DNA from: Listeria rocourtiae FSL F6-920
Lineage (GTDB): Bacteria; Bacillota; Bacilli; Lactobacillales; Listeriaceae
Length of the DNA stretch: 64,000 nucleotides
Direction: 5' to 3'
Assembly (NCBI RefSeq): GCF_000525975.1
Contig: NZ_AODK01000006.1
Span: forward strand, 224,369 to 288,368
Of this stretch, positions 17,871 through 26,900 are shown piece by piece. The first letter of the stretch is position 1, and every line of letters starts with the position of its first letter. Made by a program: the position numbers and the translations under genes. The notes under the pieces are model-generated. The model did no database searches and was not told the DNA's origin. It worked only from the letters and a program-made list of their open reading frames with translations.

Positions 17871-18972
17871 ATGTATAAAATTCGCATAAGTTTCATCATT
17901 ACTATCCTAGGCCTTTTATTTATTTCCTACGGTTGTCAACATGAGGAGGTACCTGTCAGCAAAGAAAAAAAATACTGCTTCTAGCAAGGTGAAGACGCTG
18001 AATATTCAACCTCTGGAATTTCAACGTGTTGTTGGTTGGATTGATGATGAGAACATCCTTATACAGCTGAAAAAAGAGGGTAAAGTAACTTTTGATCGGC
18101 TAAATGTTTTTACTGAAAAGCGTCATCAGATTTATGAAACAACACATGTTATTTCAGAAGTGATTATTAGTCCTAATCGCGATCGCTTTCTTATCTATTC
18201 TGCAAAAAATAAAGACAAAGCTGCATTAGACGTTATTTCGATGTCTGGTGCGCTTCTTAGTACAAAGGAAGTGCAACCTCAAAATATAGAATTTTCTTGG
18301 AACCGTGATGATCAAGATAAAATGTTCCTTACGACATTTGATACAAATTGGAACTATCAAGTATTTCGATGGGATATTCCAACTGGTAATATAACAAAGC
18401 TAAACACAAGTTCACCATTTGTTTCTTGGTATAGCGATAATTTATTTGTATTCAACCAAAAATCGTCTCCGCAAAAGGACAGAGGTGATCTTTATTTAGA
18501 AGATATGCGAGATAAAGCAGTGAAGAGCCTTGTAGTAGCTGATGTATACCAATTTGCTGTTTCTACAAACACATTGCTAACTATGGAACCAAGTAAAGAG
18601 GATAAGACGATGATATATAACTTTAGAACGGTCGGCTTTGAATCCTACTACAAATACAAAGCTCCGAGAGTATATGATGAGCTAGGTACTTTCTTTCCAT
18701 TTTACGATTTGAATGTTGAGAAGGAAACATTTCTTACTTTTGAACCCTATGAAAGTAAGAAGTTGAAAGATCATGGTAGCGAGTTTAAGTTAGTAAAGAT
18801 AGATCCTAAAGATAAAAAAACAGAGACAATACTAGAATTAACCAATAATGAACCTATTATGACATCACCAAATGGAAGATATTGTTTATACGGATACTTA
18901 TTCGATCAAATAATTGATTTAGAAACAAAGAACATATTCTATTTAATACCACATCGTGATAAAATGTATTAA
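17871..18972 (+). CDS. yqgU: YqgU-like lipoprotein (one extra base)
   Basis: About 367 residues. ATG 17871 after GAGGAGGCAGAGGG gives a lipoprotein signal with membrane stretch and lipobox LFISYGC, cysteine at about residue 22. The A8 run near 17967-17974 has one base too many; with seven A the frame joins to KNTASSKVKTLNIQ and the long second part. The rest is beta-rich with repeated patterns of Trp/Asp strands (WIDDENIL, SPNRDRFLIYS, SWNRDDQDKMF), suggesting a beta-propeller. Position between glcK and comG matches yqgU of Bacillus, whose role is unknown. Confidence 0.85.
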
Positions 18973-19074
18973 AAAGCCAGGAAAGAACTATCTCATCGAT
19001 GTGCCCCCTCAAAAAAGTTAGACCAAAACCTAACTTTTTGGGGCCGCACACAGCGATAGTTTGCCCGGCTTTTT
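18971..19074 (+). terminator. 104-bp palindrome between convergent genes
   Basis: A near-complete palindrome: AAAAAGCC/GGCTTTTT (18971-18978 with 19067-19074), AACTATC/GATAGTT, TGTGC/GCACA, CCCC/GGGG and AAAAAGTTAG/CTAACTTTTT (19012-19021 with 19030-19039). T tracts at both outer ends make it a bidirectional terminator for yqgU and the ABC transporter. The inner arms resemble ends of IS150-type elements, discussed under findings. Confidence 0.75.
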
Positions 19075-19087
19075 ATATTATATCGAA

Positions 19088-19909
19088 TTAAACTGATACA
19101 TCGCGTTTCTGGAAAAAGAGGAAAGAGAGAGCCATAAAAATAGCATAATATACAGCTAAGACAAAGATAGCCAGTCCTGGTGAAAGACCTTTGACATCCA
19201 TTCCCAACCCGTCGGCATACATGCTCACATAATACAACGGTGCCAAGAAAATATATTTAAACCATTGGAATTGCTCTACTAACATAAGCATAATTCCCCC
19301 CGCAATACTGTTAACAAAGAGAAGAAACAGACCAATTCCTACAGCCAATGCTTGGCTTCTCAATAGTGATGAAATCATAAAAGCAATGGATGAGGAGAAA
19401 ATAAGCTGAATAGTAAAGTAACCTAGTCTCGAACCTAACGCATCAATAGCAGTTTGTCCAACATTAGTAACATCTCCATTTTCTGAAAAAGTTGGATTAG
19501 ATATACTGATATCTTGGGTTAGACTGCCAAAAGAAGTAAGAATACCACCAATAATATAGGACATTATAACAGTAAACAGAGTCAAAATAATGGCATACAT
19601 AAGAACAACAATATATTTGGAAAGCAAGATTTGCCAACGTTGATAGGGACGAATCAATAGCAACTTAATTGTGCCATAACTAAATTCTGACGATACAACA
19701 GCGCTAGCTAATACTATAGAAAATAGGGCAACTAAAAACATGCTGATGCTATTTATAGAAAGCATTAATTGAACATTATCAAGATCTGGGACAAAAGATT
19801 TATAACTTGCGGACAAAGCAATGACGATGGCCACAATAATAAGTGGGTATAGCCATGTACTAAATCGTAGTGCTATTTTCTTTGTTTCATTTGCTATTAA
19901 TGACATCAT
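19088..19909 (-). CDS. ABC-2 type transporter permease
   Basis: 273 residues with about six transmembrane segments (around 18-38, 55-75, 97-125, 170-195, 205-225, 240-262), the usual layout of ABC-2 exporters. The end LSFLFFQKRDVSV is typical (DVxV tail). The start overlaps the ATPase stop by ATGA, so both subunits are translationally coupled. Substrate unknown; relatives export bacteriocins, peptides or lipid-like compounds. Confidence 0.88.
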   Translation of the reverse strand: MMSLIANETKKIALRFSTWLYPLIIVAIVIALSASYKSFVPDLDNVQLMLSINSISMFLVALFSIVLASAVVSSEFSYGTIKLLLIRPYQRWQILLSKYIVVLMYAIILTLFTVIMSYIIGGILTSFGSLTQDISISNPTFSENGDVTNVGQTAIDALGSRLGYFTIQLIFSSSIAFMISSLLRSQALAVGIGLFLLFVNSIAGGIMLMLVEQFQWFKYIFLAPLYYVSMYADGLGMDVKGLSPGLAIFVLAVYYAIFMALSFLFFQKRDVSV

Positions 19910-20844
19910 TCCATACTACCTCCATTGTTTTTTGTGAGTTCTAAGAAACGCTCTTCCAATGTCTTAGTATGCACCTCTATTGTAAATATAGAAATTTCCT
20001 CACTCACTAATTTCTTCACAAGCAACGGAATATTCGAAGGACTACTTTTTATAAAGAAATGTGATGTTCCGTTATCGGCAACTATGTAGTCAATATTCCA
20101 CTTAGTGAGTAGTTCTTTAGATAGTTCAAGCGGCTCAAGATGCATATGGAAAGTTTTCAATTGCTCAGCTTCGGCAATATTTTCTTGTTGCATGTCCGCA
20201 ATATGGGTTAATTCTCCACGTTCTATAATTGCAAAGCGATCACATAATTGCTCCATCTCTGTTAACAGATGTGAAGATACCAGAACACTAACACCTTGAC
20301 TAGCTAATGCTTTCATTTGTAGACGAAATTCCTTCATACCTTCTGGATCCAGACCATTTGTAGGCTCATCAAAAATTAGTAGCTTTGGCTCATGAATAAG
20401 TGCTTGAGCAACACCCAATCTTTGACGCATTCCTAAAGAATATGTTTTGACTTTGTTATTAATTGCCTTTTCCAAATGGACAAGTTGTATAATCTCATTG
20501 ATACGGTCATTGGAGATTTTACTGCGTGACATAGAGGCGAATGCTTTTAAGTTCTGTAAACCCGTCATGTAAGGGTAAAACTCTGGATTTTCAACGATAG
20601 CCCCGACTTGTTGAATGGCATCTGTATAGTCAGCATCGATATCCTTTCCTAGAATCTTTATATTCCCGCTAGTTTTATTAATAAGTTTAACAATGCTTCG
20701 TATAATGGTTGTTTTCCCAGCACCATTAGGTCCGAGAAGTCCAAATATTTCTCCTTCATTTACAGAGAAAGAGATATCTTTAATAATCTGTTTGGCACCA
20801 ATTTGCTTCACTAAATGATTTATTTCTAGAACTGGTTGTGTCAT
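19906..20844 (-). CDS. ABC transporter ATP-binding protein
   Basis: 312 residues of the DrrA/BcrA type: Walker A GLLGPNGAGKTT near residue 35, Q-loop IVENPEFYPYMTG, signature YSLGMRQRLG, Walker B LLIFDEPTNGLDPEG, switch histidine in SSHLLTE, plus a C-terminal extension of about 90 residues. It follows aroK after only two bases, with its ribosome binding site inside the aroK end, so it is transcribed from upstream. Partner permease is next. Confidence 0.93.
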   Translation of the reverse strand: MTQPVLEINHLVKQIGAKQIIKDISFSVNEGEIFGLLGPNGAGKTTIIRSIVKLINKTSGNIKILGKDIDADYTDAIQQVGAIVENPEFYPYMTGLQNLKAFASMSRSKISNDRINEIIQLVHLEKAINNKVKTYSLGMRQRLGVAQALIHEPKLLIFDEPTNGLDPEGMKEFRLQMKALASQGVSVLVSSHLLTEMEQLCDRFAIIERGELTHIADMQQENIAEAEQLKTFHMHLEPLELSKELLTKWNIDYIVADNGTSHFFIKSSPSNIPLLVKKLVSEEISIFTIEVHTKTLEERFLELTKNNGGSME

Positions 20845-20846
20845 AA

Positions 20847-21356
20847 TTACTCCCTTCTTTTTTGAAAATCTTGTTTTATTATTTTTGCAACCTCCACAGG
20901 TGTTAAATTATCTGTTTCTAAAATCAAGTCAGCTACTTCTTCATATAGTTCTGTTCGGGACTCAAATAAAGCGGTGATTTCTTCTTTGCTTTTTTCTTGA
21001 ATGAGTGGGCGCGTTGTATCTCCTTTTAATCGGTTAAGAAAAGTAGAGGGACTTGTTTTTAAGTAGACAACAAAATTCGCAGTTCCTAGCTGTATTCGAT
21101 TATCCTTGGATAAAATAATACCTCCTCCAGTTGATATAATTGCATCTCGTGACAAAGCGCTGACCAGCATTTGATGTTCTATGTTTCGGAATACAGATTC
21201 ACCCAAATTCGCAAAAATTTCTGTAATTGATGTTTGATGTTTGACTTCTATCTCTGTATCGATATCAATGAGTGGCAATACTAATTCCTGAGCAAGTATT
21301 TTCCCAACTGTCGATTTCCCAGCTCCCATAAATCCTGTTAGCACAATTTGATTCAT
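20847..21356 (-). CDS. aroK: Shikimate kinase
   Basis: Phosphorylates shikimate in the chorismate pathway. 169 residues; start ATG 21356 after AGGAGGAC gives MNQIVLTGFMGAGKSTVG with Walker A; the shikimate-binding DIDTEIE, ISTGGG and the lid RLKGDTTRPL arginines are present. It lies 25 bases after comGG and directly before an ABC exporter gene, so it appears to be part of the comG transcript. Confidence 0.95.
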   Translation of the reverse strand: MNQIVLTGFMGAGKSTVGKILAQELVLPLIDIDTEIEVKHQTSITEIFANLGESVFRNIEHQMLVSALSRDAIISTGGGIILSKDNRIQLGTANFVVYLKTSPSTFLNRLKGDTTRPLIQEKSKEEITALFESRTELYEEVADLILETDNLTPVEVAKIIKQDFQKRRE

Positions 21357-21381
21357 ACAAGTCCTCCTTAAGTTATTTAAT

Positions 21382-21738
21382 TTAGTAGAATGCGAATTTT
21401 TGTAATTTAATATCCCAAAAAACATTTTGCTTAAGCGTGTAGCCATTACTCAATTCGATGAAGGTTTCATATCTAATATCATCTTCTGTACTACCTGCCC
21501 AATTATACCATAAAACAGCGCTATTGTGCTTTTCTGTAAATGTTTTTTGTTCGGCCTTGATTCGAGAAATATTATTTGATATAGATAGGTTAGTTAGAGT
21601 GGTGGCCAGATAATGATTTTGTAATTGTTTTTCCATTTGTAGTTTGGAGACATAGATGTTAGTAGCTCCAACTATTGTGATGATACCAATTAAAGTAACA
21701 TAAAGACATAAAATATAGGTAAATCCATTTTGGTACAT
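21382..21738 (-). CDS. comGG: Competence pseudopilus protein ComGG
   Basis: 118 residues. The N terminus MYQNGFTYILCLYVTLIG has a prepilin-like hydrophobic helix, but lacks the standard GFTLxE motif, as in other ComGG proteins. It is the last comG gene, starting two bases after the comGF stop side. ATG 21738 follows GAGAGGA. Assignment rests mainly on position. Confidence 0.75.
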   Translation of the reverse strand: MYQNGFTYILCLYVTLIGIITIVGATNIYVSKLQMEKQLQNHYLATTLTNLSISNNISRIKAEQKTFTEKHNSAVLWYNWAGSTEDDIRYETFIELSNGYTLKQNVFWDIKLQKFAFY

Positions 21739-21739
21739 G

Positions 21740-22174
21740 CTATTTAATCCTCTCTGAATGAATATGAAAACGAGCAGATAGTTCGGTTCCATCTTCAAAT
21801 TTGACTTCGTACAAAAGCTCCTCATTAGATCTCTTAGACCATCTGTCTTGTTTTACATTTGTTAAAATCGGTTCATGGCCTTTATTATTAATAGAGCGAC
21901 GTGTTAAATTCCTATAGTTTTCGTAGGTCACTAACTTAGATTGAGAAAAGAAAGTAATTTTATGATCTGTTACGGTTATTTGTGTGCCAGTATTTAGTTC
22001 TTTTCGTGTGTGATTTATGAAAAGTTGCCATTCATAATTTTTATCAATATCTATTACTTTTAATACAGATGCGTAGTTTTGGAAGAGAAGTGGGATAAAA
22101 GAAGCTATAATAATAACGATTAGTAGAGAAAACAGGGATTCTAGCAAGGTGAATCCCTGTTTATTTGATATCAT
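21740..22174 (-). CDS. comGF: Competence minor pseudopilin ComGF
   Basis: About 144 residues starting MISNKQGFTLLESLFSLLIV, a type IV prepilin cleavage region (G|FTLLE) and hydrophobic helix, then a soluble domain. It overlaps comGE by 14 bases; an upstream in-frame ATG at 22195 is possible but gives an unusually long leader. It would be processed by prepilin peptidase ComC and join the DNA-uptake pilus. Confidence 0.85.
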   Translation of the reverse strand: MISNKQGFTLLESLFSLLIVIIIASFIPLLFQNYASVLKVIDIDKNYEWQLFINHTRKELNTGTQITVTDHKITFFSQSKLVTYENYRNLTRRSINNKGHEPILTNVKQDRWSKRSNEELLYEVKFEDGTELSARFHIHSERIK

Positions 22175-22460
22175 AACAAATGTTTTCTTTAGCATACACA
22201 GCGCAAAGTTGCTTCACCTCCTGATTATAAGAGATTCGATACTCTTGGTTTTTAATTGTGGTATCGTAGGTTGACGAAAAGTTATTGTTTAAATGAAATG
22301 AACTTTCTTCTGATAGTAGTTGGTGTGCTATTGTCTTTTGATTTTGCCAATGTAAATTTTGCTTAATTTGCATCATCATTGGTAGTAATGACAGGACAAG
22401 CAGCGAAAGTAGGCTGATAGCGAAAAGTGATTCTAGCATAGAAAAGCCATTAGATCTCAT
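22161..22460 (-). CDS. comGE: Competence minor pseudopilin ComGE
   Basis: 99 residues starting MRSNGFSMLESLFAISLLSL, a prepilin-like cleavage site and helix. GGGAGG lies about 10 bases before ATG 22460. It overlaps comGD by 11 bases. Identified by motif and by position between comGD and comGF. Confidence 0.82.
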   Translation of the reverse strand: MRSNGFSMLESLFAISLLSLLVLSLLPMMMQIKQNLHWQNQKTIAHQLLSEESSFHLNNNFSSTYDTTIKNQEYRISYNQEVKQLCAVYAKENICYDIK

Positions 22461-22875
22461 CAATGCGAAACCTCCCTTTTCCAATTTGAAAGATAAGCGC
22501 ATATTTTTTATTCTGTCCTTCGATAATAATTGTTTTGAACTTACTGATATTCCCAAAGGGTGGATAAAATCGGAATATTTGGTTATTTTTCCCTTGGAAA
22601 CGAAGTGTCGGCGTAAAGGTCCTTTCTAGTGTTAATGTATCTGATTTTCCTGAATAGGAATTACTGTTCCCATTCAATAGAAGCATAGTTTTTTGATTTT
22701 TTGTTATGGATTCTCCTTGTAAATACATTATATCTATCTTAAGTTGATCCAAGCTTTGTTTTTCTAACAGGTGAGTCATTAGATTGCCTGCTGGAAAAAT
22801 ACTGATACTTAAAATAATAAAACTGATAGTGAGGACCAGAAGCATTTCCATTAAAGTAAATCCATTCTGCTTCAA
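22450..22875 (-). CDS. comGD: Competence minor pseudopilin ComGD
   Basis: 141 residues starting MKQNGFTLMEMLLVLTISF, a canonical class 3 signal (G|FTLxE). The C-terminal domain ends IGKGRFRIDEI, typical for ComGD. It overlaps the comGC stop by ATGA. Part of the pseudopilus needed for DNA uptake. Confidence 0.88.
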   Translation of the reverse strand: MKQNGFTLMEMLLVLTISFIILSISIFPAGNLMTHLLEKQSLDQLKIDIMYLQGESITKNQKTMLLLNGNSNSYSGKSDTLTLERTFTPTLRFQGKNNQIFRFYPPFGNISKFKTIIIEGQNKKYALIFQIGKGRFRIDEI

Positions 22876-23201
22876 CGAACTTCTGTCACCTTTCCGCTAC
22901 TATCAATCTGCACATCTTTTCCATTAGGACATTTCTTTTGTTCTCCTTTAAGGTATCCACCAGCCAAGAGATCTTGTAGAGAAGGGACTTTGTTGTTTTC
23001 TAGTTGGTATGCCTGAGCTTGTCCTTGAACCATAGTTATAAAAGCGTCGCATCCTTTGTCGTTGATAGATTTACTTTGTTTCACAATATTAGGTATGGTC
23101 AGTAGAAGTAGTACACTAACTACTAGTAGGACTATTAACATTTCTACCAACGTAAACCCAGATTCGTCTTTCCAATTGAAATTCTTTAACATTGAAATCA
23201 C
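22872..23201 (-). CDS. comGC: Major competence pseudopilin ComGC
   Basis: 109 residues with the prepilin signal SGFTLVEMLIVLLVVSVLLLLTIPN, the standard ComGC core SKSINDKGCDAFITMVQGQ and a second cysteine in KKCPNGKDV; the two cysteines form the known intramolecular disulfide. Start may be 23201 or ATG 23192. This is the main subunit of the DNA-uptake pilus. Confidence 0.95.
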   Translation of the reverse strand: MISMLKNFNWKDESGFTLVEMLIVLLVVSVLLLLTIPNIVKQSKSINDKGCDAFITMVQGQAQAYQLENNKVPSLQDLLAGGYLKGEQKKCPNGKDVQIDSSGKVTEVR

Positions 23202-23217
23202 TCCTAATTTTTATTAT

Positions 23218-24249
23218 TCAGATGGAGTTCACCATCGAGAACATCGGAAAAAGAATGGATAAATAGATGGATACAATAAGTATGCCAATTATCATAAAAA
23301 CGGCAGGTTGTATAAAACTAAATATTTTTTCTATTTTTTCTTCAGACTTTTGATGACAAAGCTTGTAGTAAAATAAGAGCTCTTCAGCTAATTGGCCGTT
23401 TTTCTCACCATGTTGGACAATATAAATCATCTCAGGTTCGAAAATAGTGAAGGTAGCGAGCGATTTAGTGAATAATGTTCCATCAGAAAATGCTTTTTCA
23501 ACAAATTCACTGATATGTTTGAACAAGCTAGGAGAATCGGGGAGTGCAAACACTTGAACCATATCATTGATAGATAGGCCGCTTTTTAATAAATAACCAC
23601 ATTCACGGGCAAATAATTGAGAATAATGCAGGCGCATGAATTTTTTTAAAACTGGCAAAGCACAGTAGAGTTGCGCGCGCTCATAGGAATTCTTTTTTCT
23701 TTGTTTTGTTAGAAAAAAAGTGCATATGATGAATACAAATCCTAGAAATGCAAGAAAAATAAGCGGTAATTTTTCTAAAATAAAATAGGTGAAATTGGTT
23801 GTTTGATTTTCACCATGTTTTAATTGGCTAAATAGCGTGTCAAATTTAGGAAGTAGGAAAATTCGTAAGAGAAAAAATACGACAATTACAGTCATAAAAA
23901 GAATGAGAGGGTATTGGAAAACCTTACGTAATGCCTTTTGTTGTTCCGCTTTTCGTATCAAGTGGTCACCTGTTTCTTGGACGGTTTCGCTAAAGTAACC
24001 ATGCTTACTTGCATAGTGTAGCTGGGTACAAACAAAGCTTGGGAAATTAGCTTGTGATAGTGCTTCGCTAAAAGGAGCACCTGACGATAGTACTTCAATT
24101 ATTTTTTCATTTCTGAGGGCATCTTTTGGCGCTGTAATTGAGAGAAAAGAGATTGCTTCTTCCATGGTGAACCCTTTACTTAACAAATCAGCAAGACGTA
24201 TGAGAAACTCACCATCAGCGCGCCAGTTATTACGAAGGGAAAAAGCCAT
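23218..24249 (-). CDS. comGB: Competence membrane platform protein ComGB
   Basis: 343 residues of the GspF/PilC family: two T2SF domains with three membrane segments (about 115-145, 165-190, 312-340). The motif ECGYLLKSGLSINDM is characteristic. ATG 24249 is preferred because AAAGGAGTC lies seven bases upstream; it overlaps comGA by 20 bases. It anchors the ATPase ComGA to the pseudopilus. Confidence 0.92.
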   Translation of the reverse strand: MAFSLRNNWRADGEFLIRLADLLSKGFTMEEAISFLSITAPKDALRNEKIIEVLSSGAPFSEALSQANFPSFVCTQLHYASKHGYFSETVQETGDHLIRKAEQQKALRKVFQYPLILFMTVIVVFFLLRIFLLPKFDTLFSQLKHGENQTTNFTYFILEKLPLIFLAFLGFVFIICTFFLTKQRKKNSYERAQLYCALPVLKKFMRLHYSQLFARECGYLLKSGLSINDMVQVFALPDSPSLFKHISEFVEKAFSDGTLFTKSLATFTIFEPEMIYIVQHGEKNGQLAEELLFYYKLCHQKSEEKIEKIFSFIQPAVFMIIGILIVSIYLSILFPMFSMVNSI

Positions 24250-25246
24250 AACAGACTCCTTTCTTAAATTGCTCACCTATATTGTTTGGTATGTCTGCCT
24301 CTATAGTAGTCGTGAGGAACTTACTAATTTGCTGTTTTTCTATAAATTCATAAAGCGCTGTTCTTTTGTGCACCAGATGGTTACACAGCGGATAGCATTT
24401 TTGATTGCAAAATAGACAATAGAGATGTTTCAATCGTTGGTAAGAAATACCAATGAGACATTGCCGTAATTCTTCTTTATCTACACCAAGCTCAAGCAAA
24501 CGTGATAGAACACCATAAGGGCTGTCTGCATGGACTGTGCTGAGAACAAGATGCCCTGTTAATGCACTTCGGATAACCATCTTAGCTGTGTGTGTATCCC
24601 TAATCTCGCCAACAATTAAAATATCTGGATCATGCCGAAGTGTAGCGCGGATAATATCTGCATAATCTAGGCCAGCCTTCTCATTTATTTGTACTTGTAA
24701 AAAAGTTGGCATAAGTTGCTCAACTGGGTCTTCGATAGTGATAATTTGTAAAGGGTATTTTAGATTTAGCGAATGGGCTAAGCTATACATGCTTGATGTT
24801 TTTCCGCTGCCTGTTGCTCCTGAGAACAGTAACAGGCCTGATTGGCTTTTTGCGAGTTTCAGAATATGTTTCGTTATTTGTCGGAAAACGCTGCTTTTTT
24901 GAAACGGCTGTATTTCTTGTTCTGGAAATACACGAATCACCATGCTTTCGATAAAACGGAAGTTTGAAATAGTGGCGAGTCGGACAGATATTTTGCATCC
25001 ATGAATTGTAGTTTGAAAAGAGCCGCTTTGAGGCCTTCTTGTTTCGCTTATATCCATAAATCCGCGATATTTTAGATGAGCTAAAAGTCGTTCTCCATTA
25101 TCAAGGGACATTAATGTAAAGAACTGCAGGCTCCCGTTGATGCGCATAAGAATACGGTAACGGTTTTCAGTTGGTATGAGATGTATATCGCTTGCTGTGA
25201 GAAGGATTGCTTGGTTTAAGAGAGTGTTGGCTAAATTCTGAATCAT
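24230..25246 (-). CDS. comGA: Competence traffic ATPase ComGA
   Basis: 338 residues of the GspE/PilB family. Walker A SGATGSGKTSS near residue 140, Asp box QIITIEDPVEQ, Walker B HDPDILIVGEIRD, His box ALTGHLVLSTVHAD, and a partial zinc motif in the C-terminal part (CLFCNQKCYPLC). AAGGAG precedes ATG. First gene of the seven-gene comG operon on the minus strand; powers assembly of the DNA-uptake pilus. Confidence 0.95.
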   Translation of the reverse strand: MIQNLANTLLNQAILLTASDIHLIPTENRYRILMRINGSLQFFTLMSLDNGERLLAHLKYRGFMDISETRRPQSGSFQTTIHGCKISVRLATISNFRFIESMVIRVFPEQEIQPFQKSSVFRQITKHILKLAKSQSGLLLFSGATGSGKTSSMYSLAHSLNLKYPLQIITIEDPVEQLMPTFLQVQINEKAGLDYADIIRATLRHDPDILIVGEIRDTHTAKMVIRSALTGHLVLSTVHADSPYGVLSRLLELGVDKEELRQCLIGISYQRLKHLYCLFCNQKCYPLCNHLVHKRTALYEFIEKQQISKFLTTTIEADIPNNIGEQFKKGVCYGFFPS

Positions 25247-25454
25247 ATCGTAAACTCCTTATTTTTGTCTATGCTAAATGTATTCGCCGTGACTTCATAA
25301 AATTCCTCTCCATAAGCAAAAATGACTTTGTGATTTTTAAGTGGGAAAATGACGTAAAAAAAGTATCTCATAAGTAAAAAGAAGTATATAAACTTTGGAG
25401 TTAGGGGTAAAAAAATATTTTGTAACTTCTTGTTTGTTTATTTATTCACATACG
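25247..25454. other. AT-rich divergent region between comGA and the gcv leader
   Basis: 208 bases with no supported gene. It must hold the comG promoter on the minus strand, but no convincing -35/-10 pair is visible. One AAAA-N5-TTTT box, the ComK half-site pattern, is at 25409-25421 without a partner at the usual spacing. Confidence 0.5.
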
Positions 25455-25460
25455 TATAAT
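25455..25460 (+). promoter_or_regulatory. -10 box of the gcv operon promoter
   Basis: TATAAT at 25455-25460 in the plus direction; the best -35 choices (TTGTTT at 25430 or 25434) give spacers of 19 or 15 bases, so the -35 is uncertain. Transcription from here would include the whole glycine riboswitch. Confidence 0.45.
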
Positions 25461-25601
25461 ATAAACATGGATTATCGATAAAGCCCTTTCATTCCGAACG
25501 ATAAACTAAAAAAAAATAAACTCAGCTTCTTAAATTTAATTATTTGCCGAACGATAGGTTCTCGTGGTAACATATAGAAAAGGCAACTAATACATAAAAG
25601 A

Positions 25602-25766
25602 GCGGATGAAAATAGACAGAGAGACTGCAAATTTTGCGGCGCCGACGGGGAAAGCATATGAATGTGAAACTCTCAGGCAAAAGGATGTTTATGGGACGCA
25701 ACTCTGGAGGCATATTCCTTAATTTTGGAGTACGACAGAGACTTATTTTAACGAGTAAGTCCTTTT
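25602..25766 (+). promoter_or_regulatory. Glycine riboswitch of gcvT
   Basis: The aptamer core is clear: AGAGAGACTGC, GCGGCGCCGACGGGG, AACTCTCAGGCAAAAGGA and GGACGCAACTCTGGAG (to about 25709). Only one complete aptamer is seen; the region after it keeps a short ACGACAGAG remnant but no second CCGAAGGGG or CUCUCAGG core. A hairpin GACTTA (25740-25745) with TAAGTC (25756-25761) followed by CTTTT is the likely expression platform. Glycine binding would raise gcvT-gcvPA-gcvPB expression. Confidence 0.9.
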
Positions 25767-25793
25767 AGTATGCAAAAAAAGAGGAGGATTCAC

Positions 25794-26882
25794 ATGACAG
25801 ATTTAAAGAAAACGCCTATTTTTCCTTTATATGAAAAGTATGGTGCAAAAACAATTGATTTTGGTGGATGGGATTTACCTGTGCAATTTTCAGGAATAAA
25901 AGCCGAGCATGAAGCTGTAAGAACAAATGCTGGGCTGTTTGATGTGTCTCATATGGGGGAAGTTGCGGTACATGGGCCAGAAAGCCTGGCATTTTTGCAG
26001 AATATACTATCCAACGATATTTCAAAATTAAAAATTGGGAAAGCGCAATATAATATTATGTGTTATGAATCAGGTGGCGTAGTCGATGATTTGGTTGTTT
26101 ATATGAGAGCTGATGAAGATTATCTTCTTGTGGTAAATGCATCAAATACGCAGAAGGACTTTGAATGGCTGGCAGAGCATGCTCCGGATGGGGTTACTGT
26201 GTCCAATGTATCGGCAGAGTATGGACAATTAGCTTTACAGGGACCTAACGCGCAAGATATTCTAGCAACGCTGACAGAGGCTAATTTAACTTCTCTTACA
26301 TTCTTCGGCTTTGTTGATAATGTCGAAATTGCAGGCGTTCCAGCGCTTATTTCAAGATCTGGTTACACTGGTGAAGATGGTTTTGAAATCTATACGAAAG
26401 CTGCTGATACACCACGTGTTTGGGAGGCAATTTTAGAAAAAGATGTCTTGCCAATCGGACTTGGTGCACGAGATACTTTGCGATTTGAAGCAAATTTAGC
26501 TCTATATGGTCAGGAGTTGACAAAAGATATTTCTCCGCTTGAGGCAGGTGTTGGTTTTGCGGTAAAATTGCAAAAAGAGCCTGATTTTATTGGGAAACAA
26601 GCTTTAATAGAGCAAAAAGAAGCTGGATTAACACGTAAATCTGTTGGTATTGAGTTAATTGATCGCGGGATACCAAGACATGACTATAAAGTTTTTGCTG
26701 GGAATCAGGAGATTGGAGTTGTAACAAGCGGGACTCAATCTCCAACGCTTGGAAAGAATTTAGGGCTGGCACTTATTGATATTGCTTTTACGGCGCTTGA
26801 TACGGAGGTTGAAGTCGAAGTTCGTAATAAGAAACTCAAAGCAAAAGTTGTTCAAACCCCATTTTATAAACGTGTGAAATAA
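25794..26882 (+). CDS. gcvT: Glycine cleavage system T protein (aminomethyltransferase)
   Basis: Releases ammonia from aminomethyl-H protein and transfers the C1 unit to tetrahydrofolate. 362 residues; start ATG 25794 after GAGGAGG. Family blocks: [77 protein letters not shown]. First gene of the riboswitch-controlled glycine operon. No gcvH in the window. Confidence 0.98.
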   Translation: MTDLKKTPIFPLYEKYGAKTIDFGGWDLPVQFSGIKAEHEAVRTNAGLFDVSHMGEVAVHGPESLAFLQNILSNDISKLKIGKAQYNIMCYESGGVVDDLVVYMRADEDYLLVVNASNTQKDFEWLAEHAPDGVTVSNVSAEYGQLALQGPNAQDILATLTEANLTSLTFFGFVDNVEIAGVPALISRSGYTGEDGFEIYTKAADTPRVWEAILEKDVLPIGLGARDTLRFEANLALYGQELTKDISPLEAGVGFAVKLQKEPDFIGKQALIEQKEAGLTRKSVGIELIDRGIPRHDYKVFAGNQEIGVVTSGTQSPTLGKNLGLALIDIAFTALDTEVEVEVRNKKLKAKVVQTPFYKRVK

Positions 26883-26900
26883 TGAGGAGGATATAAAATT

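Noticed and set aside
25318..25421. ComK boxes in front of comGA
   Set aside because: Only one exact AAAA-N5-TTTT (25409-25421) and one imperfect AAAA-N5-TTTG (25318-25330); they are 78 bases apart, not 8, 18 or 31, and the region is so AT-rich that single hits are expected.
25710..25766. Full second glycine aptamer
   Set aside because: No second CCGAAGGGG or CTCTCAGG block; only a short terminal remnant.
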